Source of the DNA: an uncultured Bacilli bacterium
GTDB taxonomy: Bacteria > Bacillota_I > Bacilli_A > RF39 > UBA660
DNA: 64,000 nt
NCBI GenBank assembly: GCA_934163035.1
Contig: CAKPJX010000001.1
Coordinates: 1 to 64,000 of the forward strand
Reading direction: 5' to 3'
Below are positions 16,077 through 25,652 of the stretch, in pieces. The translations under genes were made by a program, and so were the position numbers. Each line of letters opens with the position of its first letter. Within the stretch, counting starts at the first letter, position 1. A model generated the notes under the pieces. That model worked only from the letters and a program-made list of their open reading frames with translations, had not been told where the DNA came from and made no database searches.

Positions 16077-18762
16077 GACTACTCAAACTACTCTCTACAT
16101 CTTTTAAAATAGCATCAAGACTAGATAAATCTCTTCCACCACCTTGAGCAAAAGTTTGACTACCTCCACCGTTACCATTAGCCATAATTGATGCCTTCTT
16201 GACCATAAGGCCTGCATTAATTGAACAATTACTACGAGCTATAAAGTTAATACTATCATTATCTTTTATATTAGAAAGGAATATAAAGCTATTATTAAGA
16301 TTTTGGATTAGGCTATCACATATAGTTTTTAAAACATTAACATCCTTATCATAGACTTTCATAACTATACCAAGTATACCATTATAGTCCTTTATATGTT
16401 CCTTATAAATATCTAAGTTCTCTAAGGCCTTCTTGTTTTTTTCATCAATATACTTCTTTTCTAAGTCTTTTAATTCTTGTTGAATATATGAAAGTTCATT
16501 ACGATTAAATATTATATCTTTATAAGATATAGGAGCAGAATTATCTATATCTACATCAAAGTTTAGTAATATACCTTGACTCTTTGCTTCATCTAAAATT
16601 TCTTTAGCCTTCATTAATAACCTAACCATCTCATCATTATAAGGTTTAATAACCTCAAATAAAGCTTGTGATATTTTACTTCCTGTTGCCGCCTCTATTC
16701 TATAGACATTACTACCCTTAGATTCACAAGAGTATATAGCAAAAGATTCAATATCTTTAGTATTAGATATATGAGTACCACCACATAATTCAATAGATTT
16801 GCCAATCTTTACAACCCTAACAGTATCACCATACTTTTCACTAAATAGAGCCATAGCTCCAAGCTTCATAGCTTTATCAATAGGCATAATTTCAGTTGAT
16901 GCTATTAATCCGCCTTTAACTAAAGCATTGACAAACTCTTCAACCTCTAAAATCTTAGTATCAGTCATTTTACCAGAATAAGTAAAATCAAATCTTAATT
17001 TTTCTGAATCAACATAACTACCAGCCTGTTTTATATTTGAAGAAACAACTTGTTGTAATGCATATTGTAATAAATGTACACTAGAGTGATTAGCTTCAAT
17101 TCTTTTTCTTCGATCCTTATCAACAATAAGTTCACACTCATCACCAACAGTAATAACACCATCTAGTAGCTTAACTTTATGAATATTTTGACCATTAGGA
17201 GCTTTAATAACATCAATAACTCTAGCCTTAAAATTTTTTCCTACAATCATACCAGTATCACTAACTTGACCACCAGCTTCTGCATAAAAACAAGTTCTAT
17301 TAATTGCGATATAAGTGTCATGATCTATAGAATTAACTCTTTCATCCTTAGAAAAAATAGCTAAAACATTACTCTTTAAACGATATATACCATAAACAAA
17401 TTGACTAGGATCCTTAAACTCAAGTAAAACTTTATTTTGACTAGCCATACTTGTCTTATTCTTAGAATTCTTTTTAGCAAGTTCCTTTTGCATCTTCATA
17501 TACTTATCAAACTCATCTTTTGATACAGTATAACCTAATTCATTTAAATACTCCAAAGTAAGTTCAAAAGGAAAGCCATATGTATCATAAAGTTTAAAAG
17601 CTTCTTCACCGCTTATTGTTCCATCAATAGAAGTTTTAACAAGTTCTTTTAAACGTCTTTCTCCAGCTTCCAAAGTTTTTAAGAATAATTTTTCTTCATC
17701 TAAAACCAAAGCCTCAATAAATGGTCTTTTCTCTACCAAGTAAGGATAAGCATCTTTCATAGTATCAACAACATCAGAAACTAATTTATACATAAATGGT
17801 CCACTAAGGTTTAAATGTTTTCCCATTCTAACACTGCGTCTAAGTAAGCGTCTAAGTACGTAACCACGACCAACATTTTCAAAAATAGCCCCATCAGCTA
17901 AAGCAAAAACAATAGCTCTAATATGATCTGCAATTATTTTATATTCTTTTTGACCAGTGTACGCAGCTTTAGCTAATTCCTCTATATGAGTAAGTATCTG
18001 TTTAAATAAATCAGTCTCAAAATTACTATCAACACCTTGAAAAATACAACACCATCTTTCAAGACCAGCACCAGTATCAATGTTTTTATTTGGCAATTCT
18101 TCATACTCACTACGTGAGATACCATTCTTAGAATTAAATTGACTAAAAACATTGTTCCAAATTTCAACATATCTTTCCTGATCTATATCTTGCTTAAATT
18201 TATCAAAGGCATCATGATTAGGATCATACTTCTCCCCACGGTCAAAAAATATCTCTGAATCAGGTCCACATGGTCCTTCTCCAATTTCCCAAAAGTTACC
18301 TGAAAGTGGAATAATGTGAGTAGGATCAAGTCCAACTTCAATCCATTTATTCTTAGATTCAAGATCATCAGAATAAACTGTTACATATAGTAAATTTTTA
18401 TCTATTGCAAAATAATCAGGACTAGTCAATAATTCAAATGAAAATTCAATTGCTTCCTTCTTAAAATAGTCCCCTACTGAGAAATTTCCCATCATCTCAA
18501 AAAAAGTCTGATGTCTTTTAGTAATCCCAACATTTTCAATATCATTAGTTCTAATACACTTTTGAATACTAACTAATCTCTTTGATGATGGAACCTTAGT
18601 ACCATCAAAATATTTTTTTAATGGCGTAACCCCAGCATTAATCCATAACAAGCTATCATCATTAACCGGTATTAAAGATGCACTTTCGATTTTTTTATGA
18701 CCCTTTTCCGTAAAGAATTTAAACCACATATTTCTAATATCATTATGACTCATATATTTCAT
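16069..18762 (-). CDS. alaS: Alanyl-tRNA synthetase
   Basis: This 897-aa class II synthetase has the catalytic core at about residues 1-240 (FFEMMGNFS, GPCGPDSEIFFD, NIDTGAGLER). The editing domain shows the EANHSSVHLL metal-binding HxxxH and the CGGTHISNT motif. The C-Ala region contains GGGGSQTFAQGGG. It charges tRNA-Ala and is the predicted target of the upstream alanine T-box leader. GGAGG lies 9 nt before the ATG. The length is normal. Confidence 0.97.
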   Translation of the reverse strand: MKYMSHNDIRNMWFKFFTEKGHKKIESASLIPVNDDSLLWINAGVTPLKKYFDGTKVPSSKRLVSIQKCIRTNDIENVGITKRHQTFFEMMGNFSVGDYFKKEAIEFSFELLTSPDYFAIDKNLLYVTVYSDDLESKNKWIEVGLDPTHIIPLSGNFWEIGEGPCGPDSEIFFDRGEKYDPNHDAFDKFKQDIDQERYVEIWNNVFSQFNSKNGISRSEYEELPNKNIDTGAGLERWCCIFQGVDSNFETDLFKQILTHIEELAKAAYTGQKEYKIIADHIRAIVFALADGAIFENVGRGYVLRRLLRRSVRMGKHLNLSGPFMYKLVSDVVDTMKDAYPYLVEKRPFIEALVLDEEKLFLKTLEAGERRLKELVKTSIDGTISGEEAFKLYDTYGFPFELTLEYLNELGYTVSKDEFDKYMKMQKELAKKNSKNKTSMASQNKVLLEFKDPSQFVYGIYRLKSNVLAIFSKDERVNSIDHDTYIAINRTCFYAEAGGQVSDTGMIVGKNFKARVIDVIKAPNGQNIHKVKLLDGVITVGDECELIVDKDRRKRIEANHSSVHLLQYALQQVVSSNIKQAGSYVDSEKLRFDFTYSGKMTDTKILEVEEFVNALVKGGLIASTEIMPIDKAMKLGAMALFSEKYGDTVRVVKIGKSIELCGGTHISNTKDIESFAIYSCESKGSNVYRIEAATGSKISQALFEVIKPYNDEMVRLLMKAKEILDEAKSQGILLNFDVDIDNSAPISYKDIIFNRNELSYIQQELKDLEKKYIDEKNKKALENLDIYKEHIKDYNGILGIVMKVYDKDVNVLKTICDSLIQNLNNSFIFLSNIKDNDSINFIARSNCSINAGLMVKKASIMANGNGGGSQTFAQGGGRDLSSLDAILKDVESSLSSHE

Positions 18763-18763
18763 A

Positions 18764-19327
18764 CTATTTTTCCTCCAGCCTACTAATATTTATAAGTATC
18801 TCATTTAAACGTTTTATGTAGCCATCAACAGTTGTATTATTTAAAATAAAATAATCTGCATAAGCAATAGGTCCACCCTTCGCTAAATTTTCAATCTCTG
18901 ATAAGTCACGATAGATAATATCATCTCTATTAAAAGCTCTATCTACTCTCTTGCCAACACGCTCATATCTTAACCCTTTATCAGCAACAATACAAACTAG
19001 TTTTAAATTTTCAAATCTCTCAATAAGATATTTATATTCATCCCATGAATAAAGGCCATCAAGTACAACATCATTATCTTTTATTGCCTCCCTAATGTCC
19101 TCCTCTAAAAATTTAGCATAACAGGCCATACCATACTTTTTTCTTAAGCCCTCTCTAAATTCCTTTTCACTCTTACCATCAGGTGTTCTCTCTATCCCTT
19201 GTTCTTTCATAAGTTTATAGGTAATACCACCAAAATATAACTTTTTCCAGCCAATACTCTCTAAATAGTCAGTCGCAATACTTTTACCACTGCCGCTCAT
19301 ACCAACTATCGCTATTAACTTATGCAT
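18764..19327 (-). CDS. P-loop kinase, dephospho-CoA-kinase-like (UPF0200-like)
   Basis: This is a 187-aa P-loop protein with Walker A VGMSGSGKS, a LDGLYSWDE segment, an RVGKRVDR lid-like region, and a YADYFILNN C-terminal motif. The pattern resembles the archaeal UPF0200/dephospho-CoA-kinase-like family rather than canonical CoaE. The substrate is unknown. The ATG at 19327, with AGAGGTGGT upstream, is preferred to one at 19348. It overlaps the preceding gene by 8 nt and is followed by alaS 1 nt later, so it belongs to the T-box operon. Confidence 0.72.
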   Translation of the reverse strand: MHKLIAIVGMSGSGKSIATDYLESIGWKKLYFGGITYKLMKEQGIERTPDGKSEKEFREGLRKKYGMACYAKFLEEDIREAIKDNDVVLDGLYSWDEYKYLIERFENLKLVCIVADKGLRYERVGKRVDRAFNRDDIIYRDLSEIENLAKGGPIAYADYFILNNTTVDGYIKRLNEILINISRLEEK

Positions 19328-19871
19328 TAATACCACCTCTTTCTTCACTTTTTACAATTTCTTCAGCACTTCTTTTCAAAGTACCCAAGCCTCGGTTAAC
19401 TATTTCATAATCATATTCATCAAAAAGAACCAATTCCGTTTCAGTAACATGACTTCTTTCATCACTAGATAATCCATCATCATAATTTTCTCTAGTTAAA
19501 TGTATAGAAATAACATTATCATATCTTTTCTTCATTTCCCTAAATTCCATAATAAGTCTGGCATCAGTAATAATAAATGTATCAAAAAAATTTTCTAAAA
19601 TCTCAATATCTTCACAAAGACGATCAATTAAAAAACAATTTTTATGAAGCTTATTCTTTATAATCTCAATTCCCATCTTCTGTAAAAATTCTCTAGGTTT
19701 TTCATGTTCATTACCATCCCACTCAAAATAATTTCTGGCATAAGCATATAAAGGCTCAGTAAGATGCATAACACATGGCCTATATCCATACTTTTTTAAT
19801 TCTTCACTTAAATATTTTCCAAATGTTGTTTTCCCACATCTAGCACCACCACCAATAATAAATATTCTCAT
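19320..19871 (-). CDS. P-loop nucleotide kinase-like protein
   Basis: This 183-aa protein has Walker A GGGARCGKTT at residues 7-16 and an IITDARLIMEFRE segment, which together resemble deoxynucleoside-monophosphate kinases. AAAGGAG supports the ATG at 19871. It is the first gene after the alanine T-box terminator, so alanine starvation should raise its expression. Its link to alanine or tRNA metabolism is not obvious. Confidence 0.68.
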   Translation of the reverse strand: MRIFIIGGGARCGKTTFGKYLSEELKKYGYRPCVMHLTEPLYAYARNYFEWDGNEHEKPREFLQKMGIEIIKNKLHKNCFLIDRLCEDIEILENFFDTFIITDARLIMEFREMKKRYDNVISIHLTRENYDDGLSSDERSHVTETELVLFDEYDYEIVNRGLGTLKRSAEEIVKSEERGGINA

Positions 19872-19889
19872 AAATTCTCCTTTTTAATC

Positions 19890-20065
19890 AAATAAAAGAC
19901 CTCAACAGGAGGACATCAAGCCCGGTACCATCCTATTTTGGTCTTAATTAACATAACGGTTTTCATCCGATTAAGCTCATAAAGTAGCTTCAAAGATAAA
20001 TCAATACTAATTTGCACCAACCATTAGCTCTCTAAAAAGATTTTATCTAATACTCATCTTTACTC
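19890..20065 (-). promoter_or_regulatory. T-box riboswitch, alanine (GCU) specifier
   Basis: Read on the - strand, stem I starts with GTAAAGATGAGTA (k-turn and loop-E-like AGTA), continues through AGAGAGC and GGTTGGTGCAAA distal-loop sequence, and returns with GAA-GCT-A. The specifier is GCT at 19986-19988, an alanine codon. A CCGTTATG element follows, then the T-box antiterminator sequence AGGATGGTACCGGG at 19921-19934. The terminator pairs AAGACC with GGTCTT and ends in TTTTATTT at 19890-19897. Uncharged tRNA-Ala should stabilise the antiterminator and switch on the two kinase genes, alaS and holA. The 5' strand of stem I overlaps the last codons of the upstream exporter gene. Confidence 0.9.
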
Positions 20066-21225
20066 AATGCTTCTTTAACATTAGAATTATTCAATCCTTC
20101 AAAAAAGTGAAATTTCTCATTAAGAAATAAGAATATAACTTTTAGGCATGCAACTACAGGAGTTGCTACTACCATACCTATGATACCAAAGAAATGTTGA
20201 AAAATCAATAGACTAATCATTATTGTAACTGGATGTAATTTCATCGTATGACCCATTATTAAAGGTTGATAGAAATTATTCTCTAAGGTTTGAACAACAG
20301 CAATAGATACCACAGTACAAATACCTACAACAGGAGATTGACTAAAGCCAACTAAAACAGCTGGAATAGCTCCAATATATGGGCCAAAATATGGAATGAT
20401 ATCAGTAATAGCACAAAAAAGTGCAAACAAAAGTGGTGCCTTAAGACCAGCTAATGTAAGACCAACTCCCTGAGTAATAAAAACTAAAAACATAACAATA
20501 AATACACCCTGAACATAGCCTCGTAAAGAATTATTAATTCTAGACATTAATTCCTTATACCAATCAAGCCATTTATTAGGAATAATACTCATAATACGTT
20601 TATTAATCTTATTATAATCATATAACATATAAAAGCCTATCATGACACCTAAAACTAAAGAAATACCACCACTAATAATAGATTTTCCCATATTAAGAAC
20701 ACTATTAGGTAAATCAGTAGTAATATTAACTGCAAAATTTTCTATACTGTGATATAGTTCCTGTTTTGCAGCCGATATATCAAAAAGTTCTGTCTTAATA
20801 TTTTCAAAAAGTCCATTTATAAATATTTTAGCATCTACAACAATATCTGGAATAGATCCAATGAAGTCTTTTACCTGCATCGCAAAAGTAGGAACAAGTA
20901 AATAAACGGCTAATGAAAGTCCCCCAATAAATACTAAGTATATTAAAATACATCCTAATAATCTAGGCACTTTCTTAGACTGTAGCCACGAAAGCAGAGG
21001 ATCAAATAGCCAAGCAATTATAATGCCTACAAATATAGGCGAAATAACTATAAGTAATTCCTTAATAATATTAAAAATTTTCCATTCCTTAAGAAGATAT
21101 GTACCTAAAACAATTAAAACTATAATTGTAACAATATAGATAATTTGCATTAATCTTTTACCAATTTCTAAAATCTCATTTAAATTATCTATATCTACTT
21201 CCTTTTCCTTACGCTTTCTAAACAT
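20047..21225 (-). CDS. AI-2E family (PerM-like) transporter
   Basis: This 392-aa membrane protein has about eight transmembrane segments with the family hallmarks: an N-terminal helical pair, a long polar segment at about residues 105-190, then PYFGPYIGAIPAVLVGF and a C-terminal GMVVATPVVACLK segment. Relatives export small molecules or act as antiporters. AAGGAGGATGAG sets the ATG. In Bacillus a homologue (YrrI) also lies near alaS, so the neighbourhood is conserved. The 3' end of the coding sequence forms part of the following T-box stem I. Confidence 0.88.
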   Translation of the reverse strand: MFRKRKEKEVDIDNLNEILEIGKRLMQIIYIVTIIVLIVLGTYLLKEWKIFNIIKELLIVISPIFVGIIIAWLFDPLLSWLQSKKVPRLLGCILIYLVFIGGLSLAVYLLVPTFAMQVKDFIGSIPDIVVDAKIFINGLFENIKTELFDISAAKQELYHSIENFAVNITTDLPNSVLNMGKSIISGGISLVLGVMIGFYMLYDYNKINKRIMSIIPNKWLDWYKELMSRINNSLRGYVQGVFIVMFLVFITQGVGLTLAGLKAPLLFALFCAITDIIPYFGPYIGAIPAVLVGFSQSPVVGICTVVSIAVVQTLENNFYQPLIMGHTMKLHPVTIMISLLIFQHFFGIIGMVVATPVVACLKVIFLFLNEKFHFFEGLNNSNVKEALSKDEY

Positions 21226-21307
21226 AACTCATCCTCCTTACTTAAATTATATCACATAAACTAGCAATAGATCACCAAATAAAGTATAATATTTTTAGGT
21301 GATATAA

Positions 21308-21898
21308 ATGTATTCAATAAATAAGGTAAAAACAAGTGAAATAATTATTAAGAATTCTCGTTTTATTACTATATTAGTGCCAATAACTTCAAAGTCAAAT
21401 ATAACTAACATACTAGATAAAATAAAAGAAAATTATCCAAAAGCAAATCACTACTGTTACGCTTATATTACAGAAAATTCTCAAAAATCAAGTGATGATA
21501 AAGAACCATCATCAACAGCTGGTATACCAATGTTAAATGTATTAATAAAAAATAATATAATAAATGTACTAGCAGTAACTGTAAGATACTTTGGAGGAAT
21601 AAAACTAGGTGCTGGTGGCTTAATAAGAGCCTACTGCAAATCAGTAACAACAGCTCTTAAAAGCACCAAATTAATAGAACTAGAAGATGCTATAGAAATA
21701 GAAATATATGTAGAATATAATAATCAAAAAAATCTAGAAAATATTTTAAAAGCATCAAAAATAACAGAAAAAGAATTTACAGACAAAATTAAATATATTG
21801 CCATAATCCCAATAATTATTAAAGATAAACTTAATAACTATGAGTATAAAATCTTAAATGAAAAATGTTACTTAGAAAAATATGAATATGAATCATAA
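21308..21898 (+). CDS. YigZ/IMPACT family protein
   Basis: This 196-aa protein shows the UPF0029/IMPACT N-terminal core: KNSRFITILVPI, NHYCYAYI, SSDDKEPSSTAGIPML and VTVRYFGGIKLGAGGLIRAY. The C-terminal DUF1949-like domain follows. The family is linked to translation regulation, but its molecular role is unsettled. AGGTGAT precedes the ATG. Confidence 0.93.
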   Translation: MYSINKVKTSEIIIKNSRFITILVPITSKSNITNILDKIKENYPKANHYCYAYITENSQKSSDDKEPSSTAGIPMLNVLIKNNIINVLAVTVRYFGGIKLGAGGLIRAYCKSVTTALKSTKLIELEDAIEIEIYVEYNNQKNLENILKASKITEKEFTDKIKYIAIIPIIIKDKLNNYEYKILNEKCYLEKYEYES

Positions 21899-21918
21899 AT
21901 AAGTACATACTATATAAT

Positions 21919-22443
21919 ATGAAAAAGAAAAATATTATAAAATTTTTTAGTGTATTGATAATATCTGTAATATCTCATTTTATATATGATAATATCCAAT
22001 CAGTACTAACAAGTATTTTCTTTCCAGTAAATGAAAGTATCTTTGAACACATGAAGTTAATTATAACTCCAATCCTACTATTTACAATAATAGAATATTT
22101 ATACGATAAATATAAAAAAATAGATACTACAAACTTATTATTAGCAAACGTCATCTCGGCAATATTAGGTATAATCTTCTACTTAATAATTTATCTACCA
22201 ATAGATAGTGTTATTGGATATAAAATGATAGTAGCTATAGGCTTATTAATAATTGACTTTGTCTTTACAACCTTAATAGCAGAAAAAATTAAGGAGAAAT
22301 TAAAGGTTAAACATAGTGATCTACTAGCAATAATTATAATTATAGTATCCTATGCCATAATCACTTATCTAACCTATGCTCCCCCTCATATAAAATTATT
22401 TTTAGATATAACAGATAACTCATACGGAATCAAAAAAAGATAA
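21919..22443 (+). CDS. DUF6512-like membrane protein
   Basis: This 174-aa protein has about five transmembrane segments and the motif FPVNESIFEHMKL after the first loop, characteristic of the DUF6512 family. Function is unknown. There is no clear Shine-Dalgarno sequence; TATAAT abuts the ATG. It follows the YigZ-like gene by 20 nt and ends in a bidirectional terminator shared with murC. Confidence 0.75.
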   Translation: MKKKNIIKFFSVLIISVISHFIYDNIQSVLTSIFFPVNESIFEHMKLIITPILLFTIIEYLYDKYKKIDTTNLLLANVISAILGIIFYLIIYLPIDSVIGYKMIVAIGLLIIDFVFTTLIAEKIKEKLKVKHSDLLAIIIIIVSYAIITYLTYAPPHIKLFLDITDNSYGIKKR

Positions 22444-22461
22444 GCAACCTTATCTTTTTTC
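22432..22461. terminator. Bidirectional terminator between DUF6512 gene and murC
   Basis: A 12-bp stem, AAAAAAGATAAG with CTTATCTTTTTT, closes a CAAC-type loop. It serves both converging genes. Confidence 0.88.
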
Positions 22462-22465
22462 TTTA

Positions 22466-23767
22466 TTATAATATGTTTTTAAAAGCATCAATTAAACTAG
22501 AAACAGGAGCACATCCCATAAAGCATACGACAGCATCTTTATCATTAGATAACTTATCAATAGAATCCTCACTTATTTTATCTCCATCTCTAAGTTTAGA
22601 AATAATAAGATCAGAAGATATACCAGGATAATCTTCTGGTTTTTCTCTATTACACAAAATATCCGTAACAAAAGCCTTATCAGCTATATTTAAAGCTTCA
22701 ACAAAGTCATCAGTAAAGTCTTTAGTTCTAGAATAAGTATTAGGCCTAAATACAACAACCAACTTTTTATCAGGATATTTTTGTTTAATGGCCTCTAAAG
22801 TAACTTTAATTTCAGTAGGATGATGTGCATAATCATCAATTATAATAGTACCATTATATACTTCCTCAGCAAATCTTCTTTTAGCATTATGGAAAGTATT
22901 TAAAGAACTAGCTATCTCTTCATAACTAAAGCCTAACTCCTTAGTTAGAATAATAGCTGCTGCTACATCATATACCATATGCTTACCAAAAAGAGGTATA
23001 TCAAAATGGCCAAATAGGTTGCCATTAATCATCAAATCAAAACTAGATCCATCTGCATTAAGAACTAAATTTTTAATAATTGCATCATTATCATCATTAA
23101 AACCATAGAATATAACTGGTGTTTTATAATTAATTTTTCTAACTTCTTCATTATCCCCGTTAGCAACAATTAACTTCTTTGTTTGATTAGCAAATATTTC
23201 AAATGTGTTCCTAATATCATCAATATCCCTATAACATTCTAAATGCTCCGCCTCAATATTGGTAATAATTGAATAAGTTGGATGATATGCAGTAAAATGT
23301 CTATTAAATTCATCACTTTCAACAACGAAATATTTATTATCTAAAGTAGCATGACCATCTCCGGCACCAATAAAATAATTACATGGCATTTTCCCTTCAA
23401 TTATATGTCTAATTAATGATGAAGTAGTAGTTTTGCCATGCGTACCACTAACACCTATAGAAGTAAATAAATCAATAACTTCTCCCATAATCACATTATA
23501 TTTTTTTATTTGTAAACCAAGCTTCTTAACCCGAATAATTTCAGGATGATCCTCACTAAAGGCCACACTATAAGTTACTATAGTATCCTTATCAATAGGA
23601 TGTTCTTGATCATGATAAATTAAAATACCCCTCTCGTCAAGTCCAACCTGAGTAAACTTATGTTCAACAGTATCATCATACCCAGAAACGTCATTACCTA
23701 AATCACAAAGTATTTGTGCCAAAGTAGACATTCCAGCCCCTTTAATACCAATACAATAATATTTCAT
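22466..23767 (-). CDS. murC: UDP-N-acetylmuramate--L-alanine ligase
   Basis: This Mur ligase has about 433 aa. The N-terminal Rossmann motif is GIKGAGMSTLAQ, the ATP loop is SGTHGKTTTSS, and the central VVESDEFNRHF and DDYAHHPTEI motifs are present. It adds L-Ala to UDP-MurNAc in the cytoplasm during peptidoglycan synthesis. I chose the ATG at 23767 with AAGGAGTGA upstream; a longer frame adds only an unrelated hydrophobic leader. As often in Firmicutes, it lies apart from the main mur cluster. Confidence 0.94.
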   Translation of the reverse strand: MKYYCIGIKGAGMSTLAQILCDLGNDVSGYDDTVEHKFTQVGLDERGILIYHDQEHPIDKDTIVTYSVAFSEDHPEIIRVKKLGLQIKKYNVIMGEVIDLFTSIGVSGTHGKTTTSSLIRHIIEGKMPCNYFIGAGDGHATLDNKYFVVESDEFNRHFTAYHPTYSIITNIEAEHLECYRDIDDIRNTFEIFANQTKKLIVANGDNEEVRKINYKTPVIFYGFNDDNDAIIKNLVLNADGSSFDLMINGNLFGHFDIPLFGKHMVYDVAAAIILTKELGFSYEEIASSLNTFHNAKRRFAEEVYNGTIIIDDYAHHPTEIKVTLEAIKQKYPDKKLVVVFRPNTYSRTKDFTDDFVEALNIADKAFVTDILCNREKPEDYPGISSDLIISKLRDGDKISEDSIDKLSNDKDAVVCFMGCAPVSSLIDAFKNIL

Positions 23768-23831
23768 ATACAATTCACTCCTTATTAATATATAGTATAC
23801 AGTAATTAAAATAATTAGTAAATATATCAAA

Positions 23832-23858
23832 GTAAAGAAAAAAAGCATTAAAATGCTT
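23832..23858 (-). terminator. Terminator after zinc-ribbon gene
   Basis: AAGCATT pairs with AATGCTT across a 2-nt spacer, followed on the - strand by seven Ts. Confidence 0.8.
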
Positions 23859-24027
23859 ATTTATTTTCAGTATTTTGTCTTTCAGCTTTTCTTTTGTCGC
23901 GACATTCTTTACATCTTTTTGGCTCATTATCCAAACCTTTTTCTTTGTAGAAAGCTTGTTCTCCAGCTGTAAATACAAACTCATTACCACAGTCTTTGCA
24001 TACTAGTGTTTTATCTGTAAACTCCAT
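23857..24027 (-). CDS. Small zinc-ribbon protein
   Basis: A 56-codon gene starts at an ATG at 24027 with AAGGAGGG upstream. It encodes two CxxC pairs: LVCKDCGNEF near residues 10-13 and KRCKECRDKR near 39-42. Between them lies FTAGEQAFYKEKGL. This matches the short zinc-ribbon family (zf-trcl type) common in Firmicutes, whose role is unknown. A longer ORF in another frame of the same strand covers it but lacks any motif or ribosome binding site. Confidence 0.85.
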   Translation of the reverse strand: MEFTDKTLVCKDCGNEFVFTAGEQAFYKEKGLDNEPKRCKECRDKRKAERQNTENK

Positions 24028-24175
24028 TAATTACCCTCCTTATTTTAGAATTGGATCTTGTTTAAAAGGTAATAGTTTCCAGATAAATAAGGAAATAAAT
24101 AGCCACTTTAATAAAAATCCAGTGATATCTCACAGTTAAAAATATACCATAAATAATATAAATATGCAAACAATT

Positions 24176-24808
24176 TCAGTTTTGTTTAATAGTCACTTTA
24201 CACTTAGCCTCTTCTCTTTCTAACTTAGAATATATACAGCCACAAAAATCTTGACGATATAAATTATATTCTTTAGAAAGTTCAATGCTTCTCTTATATC
24301 CATTATTTTTCTTAAAATCAGCATACAAGTAATTTGTATCATACTGAGTAGCCAATTTCTCCCCTATCTCATTAAGCCACAAACTATTTTTATATGGACT
24401 TATACTTAAAGTAGTAGTAAAAAAATCAAAATTAAGCCTTCTAGCTACTAACGCAGTCTCCCTTAATCGTAATTCATAACATTTGTAGCATCTCTTGCCA
24501 CGTTCCTTCTCTTTTTCAAGTCCCTTAGAAATAGCAAAATATTCATTAGGATCATATCTTCCGTCTATTACTTTTATAGTATATTCAGTCTTAATTTTAG
24601 CAACAAAGTTTTTTAGTTCTAATAGTCTTTTATTATATTCATCTTTATCAGTAATATTAGGATTAAAAAATAGAATAGTTATTTCAAAAATAGAAGCAAG
24701 TCTTTCAATAACAGCAGATGAGCATGGTGCACAACAAGCATGTAATAATAGACTAGAGTCTCTTTTTATATTACTAATTTGTTCTTGCATTACTAAATCA
24801 TAATTCAT
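24176..24808 (-). CDS. queH: Epoxyqueuosine reductase QueH
   Basis: This 210-aa protein contains the QueH cysteine set: the adjacent pair in LLHACCAPCSS, CYKCYELRLRETA, and the C-terminal FCGCIYSK. These ligands hold a 4Fe-4S cluster and iron. The enzyme performs the last step of queuosine synthesis, reducing epoxyqueuosine in tRNA. GAGGTGAT precedes the ATG. No other queuosine genes are in the window. The stop codon is TGA. Confidence 0.92.
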   Translation of the reverse strand: MNYDLVMQEQISNIKRDSSLLLHACCAPCSSAVIERLASIFEITILFFNPNITDKDEYNKRLLELKNFVAKIKTEYTIKVIDGRYDPNEYFAISKGLEKEKERGKRCYKCYELRLRETALVARRLNFDFFTTTLSISPYKNSLWLNEIGEKLATQYDTNYLYADFKKNNGYKRSIELSKEYNLYRQDFCGCIYSKLEREEAKCKVTIKQN

Positions 24809-24899
24809 ATGCTATCACCTCATTACTCCTTATTTTAGCACAAAATAAAGTATAACAAAAGTAATAACATATTTTTAATCAAATAACATAATCTATAAT

Positions 24900-25652
24900 A
24901 TGAATAATATAATTTTACCATTTTTAATAACAACTTTAGCTGGTCTGTCAACTATGATCGGAATAATACCATGCTATTTTAAAGAAAAAAATAAAGACAC
25001 CATCATAGCTTTTTGCCTAGCCGCATCAAGTGGTGTCATGATATCGATATCAATGTTTTCCCTAATACCAGAATCTATAAAATTAATGTCAACTAATATA
25101 TCAATAATGGGATCATTTTTAATGACATTTATCTTTATAACTATAGGTATAATAACCTCATCTAATATAGATAAAAACGTAAATAAGTATATATCAAACA
25201 GTAAACTCTACAAACTAGGAATCATCTCTATTATTGCCTTAATACTTCACAACATACCAGAAGGAATCACTACCTTTATATCTACAAGTTCAAATATAAA
25301 ACTGGGAATAACTCTCTCACTTGCAATAGCTCTTCATAACATTCCAGAAGGTATCGCCATTGCTATTCCAATCTTTTATTCAACCAAAAGCAAAAAAAGA
25401 GCCATTATATATACAGCTATATCTGGCTTTTCAGAATTATTTGGAGCAATACTAGCCTATTTATTTTTATCAAAATATATTAATAACTTTATTCTATCAC
25501 TAATATTAGCTCTAACTGCTGGTATAATGCTACACATATCAATATATGAATTATTACCATCATCACTAGACTATAAAAAAAGCAAAGTAACAATTATCTC
25601 CTTTATAATAGGATTTTGTATAATGTTACTTTGTGATTTATTAATAAATTAA
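24900..25652 (+). CDS. ZIP-family divalent metal transporter
   Basis: This 250-aa protein has about eight transmembrane segments and the ZIP signature repeated in helices 4 and 5: ILHNIPEGI and ALHNIPEGIAIAIP. The His and Glu residues form the binuclear metal site. Substrates of ZupT-like members include Zn2+, Fe2+ and Mn2+. No Shine-Dalgarno sequence is apparent before the ATG. Its 3' end overlaps the convergent BI-1 gene by 4 nt. Confidence 0.93.
   Translation: MNNIILPFLITTLAGLSTMIGIIPCYFKEKNKDTIIAFCLAASSGVMISISMFSLIPESIKLMSTNISIMGSFLMTFIFITIGIITSSNIDKNVNKYISNSKLYKLGIISIIALILHNIPEGITTFISTSSNIKLGITLSLAIALHNIPEGIAIAIPIFYSTKSKKRAIIYTAISGFSELFGAILAYLFLSKYINNFILSLILALTAGIMLHISIYELLPSSLDYKKSKVTIISFIIGFCIMLLCDLLIN

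Noticed and set aside
23775..23990. A 71-codon - strand ORF
   Set aside because: It has no ribosome binding site or protein-like pattern and overlaps the 56-codon zinc-ribbon gene, which has both.
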